Assembly (NCBI GenBank): GCA_948470475.1 | Contig: OX419339.1 | Coordinates: 24,125,389 to 24,189,388 of the forward strand | DNA: 64,000 bases | Direction of reading: 5' to 3' | Origin: Galaxea fascicularis | Taxonomy: Eukaryota; Cnidaria; Anthozoa; Scleractinia; Euphylliidae | Shown here: piece after piece, positions 1 through 10,116 of the stretch | Layout of the letters: every line of letters starts with the position of its first letter | Position numbering within the stretch: position 1 is the stretch's first letter | Notes under the pieces: model-generated | Told to the model about the DNA's origin: nothing | Database searches by the model: none | What the model saw: only the letters and a program-made list of their open reading frames with translations | Made by a program: the position numbers and the translations under genes

Positions 1-3000
1 GAGGCCAGCAATCAAACAGGTGGGCATTTGTTCGATTTTCATCTCGTGCCCACCGCTCCGCGCCAACGCTGGAGAAACGTGGTGGACAGACGCGTGTTCG
101 ATGCCACCCTGACGCACCGTCGAGACCCGACTCGAGATGATAACTTGGGAGAGGAATTAACGAGTGCCCTCCACCGTGCCGTGATGGATCAAATCCAGGA
201 GGACCCTACCATCGAGCCTCACCATCGTCTGCACTTCGTCTTACAGACCACCACGGATACCTTCCGCCACCCTTTTCAGTCGGCCACCTTCACGGTCCAA
301 GAGTTCCGAGACGGCAGCGATCGATTGAACACTTACTTGCACACGTTGGCGGGCAAACTCAATTCCAACGAGTCTTTTGATGCAGACACGCCACTGCATA
401 CTGAACTGACCTTTATCCGTACACCGGCTCCCGGTCGAGGACACGGCAAACGTTATCGTGCCGCTACCGCTGCCGTCAAGAAAATTAACAAACGGTGCAT
501 CGTCACCATCAAAAATGACGATGATCTGTGTTGCGCGAGGGCCATCGTCACCATGCAAGCCCTGGCCGACGAAGGTGCACGCGGTCCCAACTACCGCAAT
601 CTCGGAAAAGGTCGTCCCGTCCAAACTCGGTTGGCTCGTGAACTCCATCGTTTGGCGGGTGTCCCCGAAGGTCCCTGCGGTTTGGACGAGTTGGCCAAGT
701 TTCAAGCTGCCCTGCCCGGCTACCAGATCAAGGTGATGACCGTCGACCCTCCCTACAGTATCATTTACAAGGGTCCCACTGAGTCCGACAAGCTCATCTT
801 ACTCGTCAAGTCGGCCAGTCATTACGATGGTTGCAACTCGTTCTCCGCCTTCCTGTCCCGGTCCTACTATTGCCACGAGTGCGACCGCGGCTACAACAAC
901 GAGGATTACGCAGACCATCCGTGCGAGGGCAAGTGGTGTGGTGCATGCCGCACCAAGAACTGTTCCGATCACGTGTCCGCCAAACGGACGACGAGACATC
1001 CTCGTCCTACCGTCCCTTGTCATATCTGTCATCGTTCGTTCTTCGGGGATGCGTGTCTGGCCCAACACTACCAGGGTACCGCCAACCGACGGGCCTCGTC
1101 CCTCTGCCACACCTTGAAAAAATGTACCACCTGTCAGAAGGAGTACAACGCGGGAGGCAAACATCCGAAACACCAATGCGGGTGGTCCGAATGCCCTTAC
1201 TGCACCAAAAGCGTGAAGGTGTCCGACCACCGATGTTACATCCAACCGGAGGGTGAGGATTGCGACGCTCCGCGTCTCAAGACCGTCCCCCTGAACAGCG
1301 TGGGTACTCGGGCCATCGTCTCCATGGACGTCGAAGAAGGTACCGCTCGTGTGGAACGTCAGCCGCCTCTCCTGGTCTACGCGGACTACGAGGCCTACAC
1401 CACCGCCGACGGAGAGCAGATCCCCATCCTGATTTGCGCCGAGTCCGAGGAGGAGGAGCAGACACACACCTTCTACGGAGTGGACTGTACCTCGGAGTTC
1501 TTCGACTACCTCGACGAACTGTGCGTGGATGAAGACGGGGACGACCGTTCCGTCATCATCCTCTTTCACAACTTCAAGGGGTATGACGGGATGTTCGTTC
1601 TCAAACATCTGTACCGGACTCACCGCGAAGTCACCGATCAAGTCACCGTGGGGGTCAAGATCTTCTCTCTCCGCTCCGACCTGCTGACATTCAAGGACTC
1701 CTTGTGTTTCCTGCCCATGCCACTCAAGAACTTTCCCGCCACCTTCGGATTGACGGAACTGCAAAAAGGGTACTTTCCGCATCTCTTCAACACCCTGCCC
1801 AACCAGGACTACGAGGGACCCATGCCAGCCGCCGAGTTCTACGATCCCGACGGGATGTCGTCCAAGGCCAAGGCCGCCTTCCAGACCTGGCACGCTGACC
1901 AAGTCCGTCGCGGGCACGTCTTCAACCTTCGTCGGGAGATGGAAGCGTACTGCGTCTCGGACGTCAAGCTGTTGAAGGGCGGGTGTCAAAAGTTCCAGGA
2001 GGAGTTCTACGCCGAAGCCGAGTTTCGTCCCATGGAGAAATGCATCACCATCGCCTCGGCCTGTCATCGTTTCTGGCGCAAGAAACTTTTGAAACCCGAC
2101 ACCGTGGCCGTCGAACCCCCTCGCGGTTGGCACGGGGCACGCTCCAACCAGTCCTTCAAGGCCTTGCAGTGGTTGGCATGGCAGGAATCCCAGCGTCGGG
2201 CCCAGCACCGGGAGGAGAACGCACCGGAGGTTCTGGCAGGGGAAGAGATGATGGCAGCGGCCTACCCCGACACGCCCGTAGCTGGAGTGACGAGCGATTT
2301 CATTCGTCACGCCAACAACGGAGGCGAAGTGCGGTTAATCGGACGTCATCTGGTGGACGGTTACGACTCCTCCAAAAACACTGTGTACGAGTTCCACGGT
2401 TGTCTGTGGCACGGTTGCACGTCCTGCTTTCCCGACCGTACCTCCAAATCCAAACTCCACCCCGATCGTACCTTCGGCGAGATGAGGGAGGTCACCCGCG
2501 CCAAGGAGGAGGCCTTGCGTGCTGCCGGTTACACCCTGGTCGTGGAGTGGGAGTGCGAGTGGGACCGTCGAGTCAAGCAGGATGCCACTCTCCAGACCTT
2601 CCTGACCGACCTGCATCTCGTGTCGTCTCTGGCACCCCGAGAGGCCTTCTTCGGTGGGAGGACCAATGCGGCCACGCTCCACTACCAGGTCGACCCCACG
2701 GTGGGAGAACAGATCCGTTACGTGGACGTCACCTCCCTGTACCCCACCGTCAACAAGTACGACGAGTACCCCGTCGGTCATCCCACCGTCCTCACACGAC
2801 CCGAGGACCAGGACATTGGTCATTACTTCGGACTGGCCAAGGTGGACGTAGTAGCGCCCCGCGGTCTCTACCATCCCGTCCTGCCTCATCGCAGTGGCGG
2901 TAAATTGACCTTCCCACTCTGTCGTACCTGTCTGGCGGAAGAAATGCCCAAACCCTTGCACAACCGTTCCCATCAATGTTCCCACGACGACGACGACCGT

Positions 3001-4092
3001 CAATTCACCGGTACGTGGTGCACGCCCGAACTGGTGGAGGCAGTGGAGCAAGGGTACCGTATAGTCAGGATCCACGAAGTGTGGCATTTCCCTCAGCGAC
3101 GCCGCGGTCTCTTCGCCGACTACGTCAACACCTGGCTGAGGCTCAAACAGGAATCCTCCGGCTACCCTGCCTGGGCCCAGACGCTCGAGCAAAAACGACA
3201 ATATGTCGCCGCTTACCGTGATCGGGAAGGTGTGGCTCTCCAACCAGACCTCATCCGGAAGAATCCCGGTCGCAAGCAGACCGCCAAACTGGGTCTCATT
3301 TCCTTTTGGGGCAAGTTCGGTGAAAATCTCCTCAAGTCTTCCACCCGTGCCGTCTCCACCCCCGCCCAACTCTTCGACATCGTCTCTGACCCGCTGGTCC
3401 ACGTCAACGCCGTCCGGATCTGCACCGAGGACAAGTTGGAGGTCGTGACGACCCCCCTGAAGGATGATCTTCTCGACAACGGGAAAATCAATATCTTCGT
3501 GGCGGCCTTCACCACTTGCCATGCCCGTCTTCGTCTGTACACTCATCTCCAGACCTTGGGCGAACGGGCCCTCTACTTTGACACGGACTCGGTCTTTTAC
3601 CGTTGGCAACCCGGACAGTCGGAGATTCTTCTCGGGGACTACCTCGGTGAGATGACCGACGAATTGGAAGGAGACGACTACATCATCGATTTCACCTCGG
3701 CCGGTCCCAAAAATTACGGGTACAAGACCCAACAAGGCAAAGTCTGTTGTAAGGTGCGAGGTTTTTCACTCGGTTCCGTACGTGGTTCCTCCCAGCTGAA
3801 CTACGACGTGATGCGCGCCAACCTGATGGATGAATTGCGAGATCCTCGGGACCAAAGGCGTGACGTGCCCGTAGTGAATCCTCACTTCTTCACCCCGGAC
3901 CCAGCCACCAAGACCATCACCGTAGCACCGCGCACCAAACAGTACGGTCTCGTCTTTGACAAACGCGTGGTGGATCCTATCAGTTTCAAGTCGTACCCCT
4001 ACGGTTACGGATCCACCGACGACGACGACGAAATCGCACGTGATGCGGCCGTGCTGACATCGCTGTTGCGGGACTCTTCGGACGAGGAATGA
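1..4092 (+). CDS. Protein-primed type B DNA polymerase with Vsr-like nuclease insert (5' end outside window)
   Basis: Single intronless ORF, open to base 1 (no stop and no convincing ATG upstream of the first conserved block), so it is 5'-partial; residues below count from codon TTG at base 28. Domains in order: a CCARAI...SHYDG block (Cys168, His265) that recalls an OTU fold; several CxxC/CxxH zinc-binding clusters (about 280-400); exonuclease motifs DYE (D453/E455), NFKGYD (D520) and YCVSD (D645); an inserted block with EFHGCLWHGC (about 788-797) and VVEWECEWD (about 838-846) that resembles Vsr/PD-(D/E)XK endonucleases; polymerase motif A DVTSLYP (D900), a long TPR-like insert, motif B KLGLISFWG (about 1087) and motif C YFDTDS (D1185/D1187). 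These are family B polymerases of the self-synthesising (Polinton/adintovirus-like) kind. All catalytic carboxylates seen are intact. The ORF is clearly GC-richer than its surroundings. The OTU and Vsr readings are inference; the polymerase call is firm. Confidence 0.93.
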   Translation, partial: EASNQTGGHLFDFHLVPTAPRQRWRNVVDRRVFDATLTHRRDPTRDDNLGEELTSALHRAVMDQIQEDPTIEPHHRLHFVLQTTTDTFRHPFQSATFTVQEFRDGSDRLNTYLHTLAGKLNSNESFDADTPLHTELTFIRTPAPGRGHGKRYRAATAAVKKINKRCIVTIKNDDDLCCARAIVTMQALADEGARGPNYRNLGKGRPVQTRLARELHRLAGVPEGPCGLDELAKFQAALPGYQIKVMTVDPPYSIIYKGPTESDKLILLVKSASHYDGCNSFSAFLSRSYYCHECDRGYNNEDYADHPCEGKWCGACRTKNCSDHVSAKRTTRHPRPTVPCHICHRSFFGDACLAQHYQGTANRRASSLCHTLKKCTTCQKEYNAGGKHPKHQCGWSECPYCTKSVKVSDHRCYIQPEGEDCDAPRLKTVPLNSVGTRAIVSMDVEEGTARVERQPPLLVYADYEAYTTADGEQIPILICAESEEEEQTHTFYGVDCTSEFFDYLDELCVDEDGDDRSVIILFHNFKGYDGMFVLKHLYRTHREVTDQVTVGVKIFSLRSDLLTFKDSLCFLPMPLKNFPATFGLTELQKGYFPHLFNTLPNQDYEGPMPAAEFYDPDGMSSKAKAAFQTWHADQVRRGHVFNLRREMEAYCVSDVKLLKGGCQKFQEEFYAEAEFRPMEKCITIASACHRFWRKKLLKPDTVAVEPPRGWHGARSNQSFKALQWLAWQESQRRAQHREENAPEVLAGEEMMAAAYPDTPVAGVTSDFIRHANNGGEVRLIGRHLVDGYDSSKNTVYEFHGCLWHGCTSCFPDRTSKSKLHPDRTFGEMREVTRAKEEALRAAGYTLVVEWECEWDRRVKQDATLQTFLTDLHLVSSLAPREAFFGGRTNAATLHYQVDPTVGEQIRYVDVTSLYPTVNKYDEYPVGHPTVLTRPEDQDIGHYFGLAKVDVVAPRGLYHPVLPHRSGGKLTFPLCRTCLAEEMPKPLHNRSHQCSHDDDDRQFTGTWCTPELVEAVEQGYRIVRIHEVWHFPQRRRGLFADYVNTWLRLKQESSGYPAWAQTLEQKRQYVAAYRDREGVALQPDLIRKNPGRKQTAKLGLISFWGKFGENLLKSSTRAVSTPAQLFDIVSDPLVHVNAVRICTEDKLEVVTTPLKDDLLDNGKINIFVAAFTTCHARLRLYTHLQTLGERALYFDTDSVFYRWQPGQSEILLGDYLGEMTDELEGDDYIIDFTSAGPKNYGYKTQQGKVCCKVRGFSLGSVRGSSQLNYDVMRANLMDELRDPRDQRRDVPVVNPHFFTPDPATKTITVAPRTKQYGLVFDKRVVDPISFKSYPYGYGSTDDDDEIARDAAVLTSLLRDSSDEE

Positions 4093-4340
4093 ACATGACA
4101 TTGAACATTGAACTGTGGTTTTGTTTTTCCTGTTTGCCTTGTTGTTCACCACTTTTTCCAAAACAATCAAGGAGCTGCTGTTATTTGTAAATTTTTTATT
4201 TGTACATATTAAAACTTTGTCATTTTTCCACTTTTCCGGTTTTTTTCATTCATTTCCTGGGGGTTTTCTCCTTATGTGGGAGGGGCATAAACTTTTGACA
4301 TGGACCTGTCATTTCTCCTAATTAGCATAAATCAGCCATC
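4093..4340 (+). other. 3' flank of the polymerase gene, conserved with the second copy
   Basis: Immediately after the polymerase stop, a stretch (about 4110-4195) matches the sequence just downstream of the second polymerase copy (reverse strand, about 38345-38415), including the shared words gattttgtttttcctgtttg-like and caatcaaggagctgctg. Both copies therefore come from the same element family, with homology extending past the gene. The stretch is T-rich and has no ORF of its own. It is cut at 4341 by an LTR retrotransposon. Confidence 0.75.
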
Positions 4341-5358
4341 TGTCACGAAATTATTTAGTAGTTGTTTGCGTTTAGTTTAAGTTTTTGTTTTAGTGTGTTG
4401 TTTGGATTTTTGTCGTTCATTGTTACGTAACTTTGTTACGTAACTCATGTAACATTTAACTATTTAATATTTAAACATTCTTAGTGTATTGTGTAGTTTA
4501 GATGTATGTTTCAGGAATTATGTAAATTTGTACAATTCAGCGTGTAACAGGTGTTCTTTCCAGTCACTTTCTTTATAGCGTTTGTTTTAAGTGTTAATTG
4601 TAGAAAAAAATTTCCATAAATATATAAATGTAAGTTGTACAGTTGCAGTGGGTTGTTGTGTGTAGCAGTTTTGTCGGTAGAGGGAGTAAAGCAAGAAAAA
4701 GAGAGACAAGGTGAAGGGCCTGTGGCCAGAAAGAGAAAAGTTTTATTCACTATCAAGAGCCATTGGTAGGCGCCAGCCAAGAAATAACTTGCAATTGACG
4801 AAACACATTTGTCAGTGGTGGCGTAAGGATTGAGAAGAGTAACGTGCTGTGTGGCAATTGGGATCGTCCAAAGACCTTGTGCTAAGAAGAAAACGTCAGC
4901 TGTAAAGAAAAAGAAAAGGACGTAAAAGACGCGGGACAAGGTTGGAATCAAAGAGGAAGAAGAGGTTTGTGGTATTGGTTGGTGTGGTGTGGTGTGGTGT
5001 TGGTTAGGAGGAGACGCGGATAGTGAAACTGAACTGTGAACTGTTGTATATAATTTGTTATTATTGTATAGGTTTAAAATTACTTAAAGTTTAGGTTAGG
5101 AATCGCAATAGTTTAGTAATTAATTGTATTAATTGTTATAGAATATTTAGAATTAGTTTACTTAAGTGTTAATGCTGTTAATATCGAGTGTTTTTTTTTT
5201 TTTATATACTTTAATAAACATTAGTTATTGTAATTCATGGTGGAGTGTTGCGGGATTGTGGGAAGGGGTGCGTGTATTCAGTCATTGTTAGTTTCGGTGT
5301 TATTAGTCTTTGTTTTGCCATTTCTATCGTCAAGGGAATTTTCGGGGCTTACGCCACA
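4341..5358 (+). repeat. 5' LTR of the Gmr1-like retrotransposon
   Basis: Starts TGTCACGAAA and ends TTACGCCACA. It contains TATA-like sequence near 5046-5052 and an AATAAA signal near 5213-5218, followed by the start of a reading frame that runs without a stop into gag. A reverse-strand ORF of 146 codons (4511-4951) is an antisense shadow, repeated exactly in the other LTR. Confidence 0.95.
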
Positions 5359-5362
5359 TTTT

Positions 5363-5380
5363 TGGTGTCAGGAGTGGGAT
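5363..5380 (+). promoter_or_regulatory. Primer binding site, complementary to tRNA-Leu
   Basis: TGGTGTCAGGAGTGGGAT lies 4 bp inside the 5' LTR and is the exact reverse complement of the 3' end of animal tRNA-Leu (CAG type) including CCA, as I remember that tRNA. It primes minus-strand DNA synthesis. Confidence 0.85.
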
Positions 5381-5446
5381 ACTATTCCCTTGGTATTTGT
5401 TGTACACACACTTCAGACACAATCGTGCAACACACAAGTGTTAATT

Positions 5447-8400
5447 ATGGCTGCAAAAGACTCGGGTTATGATTCTTGGTCTCTGGAAGATTTAAGAACT
5501 GAAGCTAATAGTAGATCGATTTGTTTCACTAGCAAAGATGGGATTAAGACGCTGGCGAGCAAGCTTAGGGTGCATGATAAGTTAATGGCTAATCCGGGTG
5601 ATGTGTTCACGGGAGGTGAAGAAATGGAGCAGACCGAAACCGAGGGGAATTTGACTTTCGAGCAACGAGTGCAACTACAAGAACGAGAGCTAATGATGTT
5701 GGAATTGCGAAGGAAAATGCAAATGGAAGAACGGGAGGCCGAAAGGGAGAAAAGGGAGTATGAAAGACAGAGAGCGCGGGAGGAAGAAGAGAGATTAGTC
5801 AGGGAAGAGGAACGACTTAGAATTCTTAGGAGTGAGAAAGAACAGCTTGCTGTTAGAGAGGCCGAAAGGCAATATAAGAGTGCCAATAAGCCTAGGTTTA
5901 TGAAGATTAGAGAAATGCGGGAAGAGGAAGACATAGATGATTACTTTAGAATATTTGAAATGACGGCGAAAGCGCAGTCTCTTCCGGAAAGTGAGTGGGT
6001 TGGCAATCTCGTTCCTAAGCTTACAGAAAAAGCCAAATCAATTTACTTGGAGATCCCGGACCCCAAATGTCAAAATTACCATGAAAGCAAAAACATCATT
6101 ATTAAAGCTTATCAGCTAACTGCAGACCATTACAGATTCAGATTTCGAACCTCAGAGAAACAACCAGAGGAAGACTTTGTTCAGTGGGGAAATCGGACAA
6201 GAAGGTATTTGAATCGTTGGATGGAAGTTGCAGGGGCTGCTAGTGATGCTGAGATGATTTTGGAGCAAATAATGATTGAGAGGCTCCTGGATGCGGTAAG
6301 CCCAGAGCTAAGAGCTTGGTTGAAAGAGCAAAAGCCAACTACTGCAGAAGAGCTTGGAAATCTAGCAAACTTACATGTACAAGCGAGGAAAGGACCACTC
6401 GTCGCAGGTAAATATGCTTCGTTTGGTAGAGGGCAGGGTTTTAAACAAAGGAAGGAAATGAACGTAAAAAAGGATGTGCCTCCACCCGAAAGCAAGCATG
6501 ATTCGCGTAAGCAGAATCCCGTTTCGCCCAACGTTAAGAATACAAGGCCCGAAGTAACTTGTTTTAAATGTGGCAAGAAAGGGCACATGTCGTTTAACTG
6601 TGGGAGGACCCGCAACCCTACCTCCCAAGGGTACCTGCTCTGTATGACTCCCCTTAACTCGGAGAAAACAGAGTTTCCACCGTGCAATGTTAAAGGCAGG
6701 ATAGCGGGTAAACCTGCAGAGATGATAGTTGATTCTGGGTGTACTAGAACCCTTGTCCATAAAAGGTTTGTTAGCGATGATTCTTTAACCGGGGAGAAAA
6801 TGACAGTTTTGACTGCAGCAGGTGAACGACTGGTTATACCTTTAGCATGGGTAGAATTTGAAAGCGAACATGGCAGGCATAGGGAATTGGTAGGGGCATT
6901 AGACAAGTTACCAGTTGACTGTCTACTCGGTAGATCTTCATTCGGTAAAACCCTTTCCAAACAAAATGTCCTGGATCAATGGGAGAACAATACATCGATT
7001 CATAGCTTGGAAAGCAATGAAGCTTTTGTGCTAACTAGGCGGCAGAAAGTATTACAGGAAGCCCAGAAACAAGCGGATGAAGTAGTGGATCGCGAAAACG
7101 CACTTGCAGTTAGGAATCTGTCCAAAAAAGAGACGAAGAAGGAAGGTCTGAGAAAGGGTGATCTACCAACACTCTTTGAAGAACCAGAGCGAGGCGAGAT
7201 TGACGAGGAAAGTCCAAAGGGGGTTGTTGAAGAGTCAGGTATGGAGAATTTATTGCTTAACATTTTGGATAGAAATAGGGGCCAGGTTATCGAAGATCAG
7301 CGAACCGACGTGACGCTCGATAAGGCACGTAGTAAGGCGCTTCAGAAAGCACCCGAGGAAGGAAATAGTTATTTCATTGAAAATGATTTGCTCATGCATC
7401 GCAAGTTTTTGGAAGATGTACATGATGGGGTGAGGTATGTTGACCGTGTGGTTGTCCCAGAAGCCTATAGAAATGAAATTCTTCGCGTCGCCCATACTAT
7501 CCCTTTAGCTGGTCACATGGGTTCCACGAAAACATTGAATCGCATAGAAGTGCATTTCTTTTGGCCTGGTATTAGCCTTGATGTTCGAAAATACTGCGCG
7601 ACCTGCCCACAATGTCAGTTAGTAGCACGCAAGATGAAGTCGCACAGGGCACCACTTAATCCAGTGAAACCAGAAACGGAACCGTTTCGTAAGATAGCCA
7701 TTGACATAGTGGGTGAATTACCTCGAACAACTACAGGGTACAAATACATTTTAACAATAGTTGACTATGCAACGCGTTACCCAGAGGCCATACCTCTCAG
7801 GAATACAAGTTCGAAAACAATCGCAGATGCTCTTGTTCAGTACTTTTGCAGGGTAGGAATCCCAGAGGAATTGGTTTCAGATCAGGGTTCTAATTTCATA
7901 AGCAACCTCATGGCGCAATTGTATGATCAGTTAGGAATTACCAAGATTCAAACTTCAGTATATCACCCAGAAGCAAACGGTCTGGTTGAACGTTTCAACG
8001 GTACTCTGAAGCGGATGCTCAAAAAGTTTGTCCGAGAGCGGGTGAAAAATTGGGACAAGTTCCTCCCTTATCTGCTGTTTGCCTACAGAGAGGTCCCATG
8101 TGAATCCACTGGATATTCTCCTTTTGAGTTACTGTATGGTCAATCAGTCCGTGGGCCGTTAGCTGTTATAAAAGAAACATGGTTAGAGAAACGCCCTTCT
8201 AAGGAAAGCCTGGTGAGCCATGTCCTAGAAATCAGAAGACGACTCGCGATGATGCAGAAAGCGGTTCAAGAGCACATGACGAAAACGCATCGAACACAAA
8301 AACGCCTGTACGACATTCACAGCTCTAAAAGACGTCTGGAAGTTGGTGACAAGGCTTTGGTCTTGTTACCCACCCCAGGAAGCAAGTTGGAGGTTTGTTG

Positions 8401-10021
8401 GCAAGGCCCTTTCAAGGTTACCAAAGTGTTAAATGACGGGCTTAACTACGAGCTAGATACAGGCAAAACACACAAGCAGCATCGAACGTATCACATTAAC
8501 CTTCTCAGTAAATGGCAGAGTCGTGATGAAATAGCCGCGTTGGTTATGCCAGAGTCCTCAGAGATGCCTCTGCCACATGAACGGGATGTCCCTCAATTTA
8601 CGTCGGATGAATCATGGGAAGACGTTGTCATTTCTTACGAGCTATCCGAACCTCAAAAAATTCAGGTGAAGAAATTGCTACAGGAGTACGCTGATGTGTT
8701 CTCTGGAAAACCAAATGTAACAAACGCAGCAATCCATCAAATTGATACAGATGACTCCCCCCCAATCCGTTGTTCACCATACAAGGTCCCGCAAAGACTA
8801 GAAAGTGAGGTGAACAAAGAAATCGATAAGATGCTGGAGTTAGGCATAATTCGTCCTTCAAATAGTCCCTGGGCGTCCCCAGTTGTCATTGTTCCGAAAC
8901 CAGACGGAACCATCCGATTTTGTGTCGATTACAGGAAGCTGAACAGCGTAACAAAAATGGATGCATATCCGATTCCGTTAATGGAAAGGATGATAGAGAA
9001 GGTTGCTTCTGCCAAGTTTATAACTACATTAGACTTGACGAAAGGGTATTGGCAAGTTCCCCTTGAGACGACTACAATTGAGAAATCGGCGTTCATTACT
9101 TCAAAGGGCTTATATGAGTTTCTTGTGATGCCATTTGGAATGAAGACAGCACCAGCCACGTTTCAACGAATGATGTCAGACGTGGTACTAAAAGGTTTTC
9201 ATTTTGCTGATGCTTACATAGATGACGTTGAGGTCGACACACCTTCTACCTTTGAACAACACCTGTTGGAACTTCGCCAAGTTCTAGATCGACTCCGAGA
9301 ATGCAATCTTAATGCACGACCCTCTAAATGCAAAGTTGCTATGAAAACTGTAGATTTTGTAGGGCATCGTGTTGGCGGAGATAAGATCGAACCTCGTAAA
9401 GCTCTTATCCAGTCCATTATTGAGTACCCCAGGCCAGCAACCAAGAAGGAAGTAAGATCCTTTCTAGGCTTGGTTGGTTACTATCGTAAGTTTATTCCAA
9501 ATTTTTCTGAAAGAGCAGCTACCCTAACGGATTTGACAAGTGGAAAAAATCCCACAAAGGTGAAATGGCTTGACGTTCACGAGCGAGCATTCCTTGATTT
9601 AAAAGAAGCTATTCAAAAACCTCCAGTCCTACGACCACCCCACTGGGATGAAGAATTTATTTTGCAAGTTGACGCTTCAAACAGAGGTCTAGGAGCTATT
9701 TTGTGCCAGAAAGGTAAGGACGGAGAAGAGCACCCAGTAGCTTATGCTAGTAGGAAGTTGCAACCCAGGGAACAAAAACTTAGTACGACAGAGAAGGAAT
9801 GTTTAGGCATTGTGTGGGCTGTGGAGTTATTTAGGTATTATCTATTTGGCAGAACCTTTAAATTGCAGACTGACCACAACCCTTTGGTCTGGCTAAACCA
9901 AGTCCGCGATAAAAGCCGAAAGTTGTTGCGGTGGAGCGTTACTCTCCAAGAGTACGACATGCTTATAGAACACAAGAGTGGCAGAAATCACTGTAATGTG
10001 GATGCTCTAAGCAGAGTTTGA
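5447..10021 (+). CDS. Gag-pol polyprotein of the Gmr1-like retrotransposon
   Basis: One ORF of 1524 codons with no frameshift between gag and pol. I place the start at ATG 5447, after the primer site; the frame is open further upstream (from 5237) through the LTR end, but that part would precede the genomic RNA body. Order: a charged Glu/Arg-rich coiled coil (about 50-140), gag, zinc knuckle CFKCGKKGHMSFNC (372-385), protease with DSG (D429), integrase H2C2 finger (His683 to Cys720/Cys723), integrase core D753, D812, E848 (35 residues between the last two), then RT with FCVDYRKLN and YIDD (1257-1260), and RNase H from D1409 ending near the stop with the NVDALSR motif. Integrase lies before RT, opposite to ordinary Ty3/gypsy. 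All catalytic residues are present, so the protein is probably functional. Confidence 0.96.
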   Translation: MAAKDSGYDSWSLEDLRTEANSRSICFTSKDGIKTLASKLRVHDKLMANPGDVFTGGEEMEQTETEGNLTFEQRVQLQERELMMLELRRKMQMEEREAEREKREYERQRAREEEERLVREEERLRILRSEKEQLAVREAERQYKSANKPRFMKIREMREEEDIDDYFRIFEMTAKAQSLPESEWVGNLVPKLTEKAKSIYLEIPDPKCQNYHESKNIIIKAYQLTADHYRFRFRTSEKQPEEDFVQWGNRTRRYLNRWMEVAGAASDAEMILEQIMIERLLDAVSPELRAWLKEQKPTTAEELGNLANLHVQARKGPLVAGKYASFGRGQGFKQRKEMNVKKDVPPPESKHDSRKQNPVSPNVKNTRPEVTCFKCGKKGHMSFNCGRTRNPTSQGYLLCMTPLNSEKTEFPPCNVKGRIAGKPAEMIVDSGCTRTLVHKRFVSDDSLTGEKMTVLTAAGERLVIPLAWVEFESEHGRHRELVGALDKLPVDCLLGRSSFGKTLSKQNVLDQWENNTSIHSLESNEAFVLTRRQKVLQEAQKQADEVVDRENALAVRNLSKKETKKEGLRKGDLPTLFEEPERGEIDEESPKGVVEESGMENLLLNILDRNRGQVIEDQRTDVTLDKARSKALQKAPEEGNSYFIENDLLMHRKFLEDVHDGVRYVDRVVVPEAYRNEILRVAHTIPLAGHMGSTKTLNRIEVHFFWPGISLDVRKYCATCPQCQLVARKMKSHRAPLNPVKPETEPFRKIAIDIVGELPRTTTGYKYILTIVDYATRYPEAIPLRNTSSKTIADALVQYFCRVGIPEELVSDQGSNFISNLMAQLYDQLGITKIQTSVYHPEANGLVERFNGTLKRMLKKFVRERVKNWDKFLPYLLFAYREVPCESTGYSPFELLYGQSVRGPLAVIKETWLEKRPSKESLVSHVLEIRRRLAMMQKAVQEHMTKTHRTQKRLYDIHSSKRRLEVGDKALVLLPTPGSKLEVCWQGPFKVTKVLNDGLNYELDTGKTHKQHRTYHINLLSKWQSRDEIAALVMPESSEMPLPHERDVPQFTSDESWEDVVISYELSEPQKIQVKKLLQEYADVFSGKPNVTNAAIHQIDTDDSPPIRCSPYKVPQRLESEVNKEIDKMLELGIIRPSNSPWASPVVIVPKPDGTIRFCVDYRKLNSVTKMDAYPIPLMERMIEKVASAKFITTLDLTKGYWQVPLETTTIEKSAFITSKGLYEFLVMPFGMKTAPATFQRMMSDVVLKGFHFADAYIDDVEVDTPSTFEQHLLELRQVLDRLRECNLNARPSKCKVAMKTVDFVGHRVGGDKIEPRKALIQSIIEYPRPATKKEVRSFLGLVGYYRKFIPNFSERAATLTDLTSGKNPTKVKWLDVHERAFLDLKEAIQKPPVLRPPHWDEEFILQVDASNRGLGAILCQKGKDGEEHPVAYASRKLQPREQKLSTTEKECLGIVWAVELFRYYLFGRTFKLQTDHNPLVWLNQVRDKSRKLLRWSVTLQEYDMLIEHKSGRNHCNVDALSRV

Positions 10022-10105
10022 GCTTGTTGTACGTCCAACTTTACCATCAGTTCTCTCCTTTTCCTTTCTATTTTTGCGTCGTCCCACCCCAAAAATAGAC
10101 TTGTT

Positions 10106-10116
10106 AAGGGGGGAGG
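10106..10116 (+). promoter_or_regulatory. Polypurine tract
   Basis: AAGGGGGGAGG sits directly against the 3' LTR and is the expected plus-strand primer. Between the gag-pol stop (10021) and this tract lie only about 85 non-coding bases. Confidence 0.88.

Noticed and set aside
799..3735. Long minus-strand ORFs (799-2310 and 2335-3735) opposite the polymerase
   Set aside because: Gly/Val/Leu-rich text with no domain; they arise because the GC-rich codon bias of the polymerase removes stops on the other strand.
4511..4951. 146-codon minus ORF, repeated exactly at 10287-10727
   Set aside because: It lies in both LTRs; identity reflects LTR duplication, and the text has no recognisable features.
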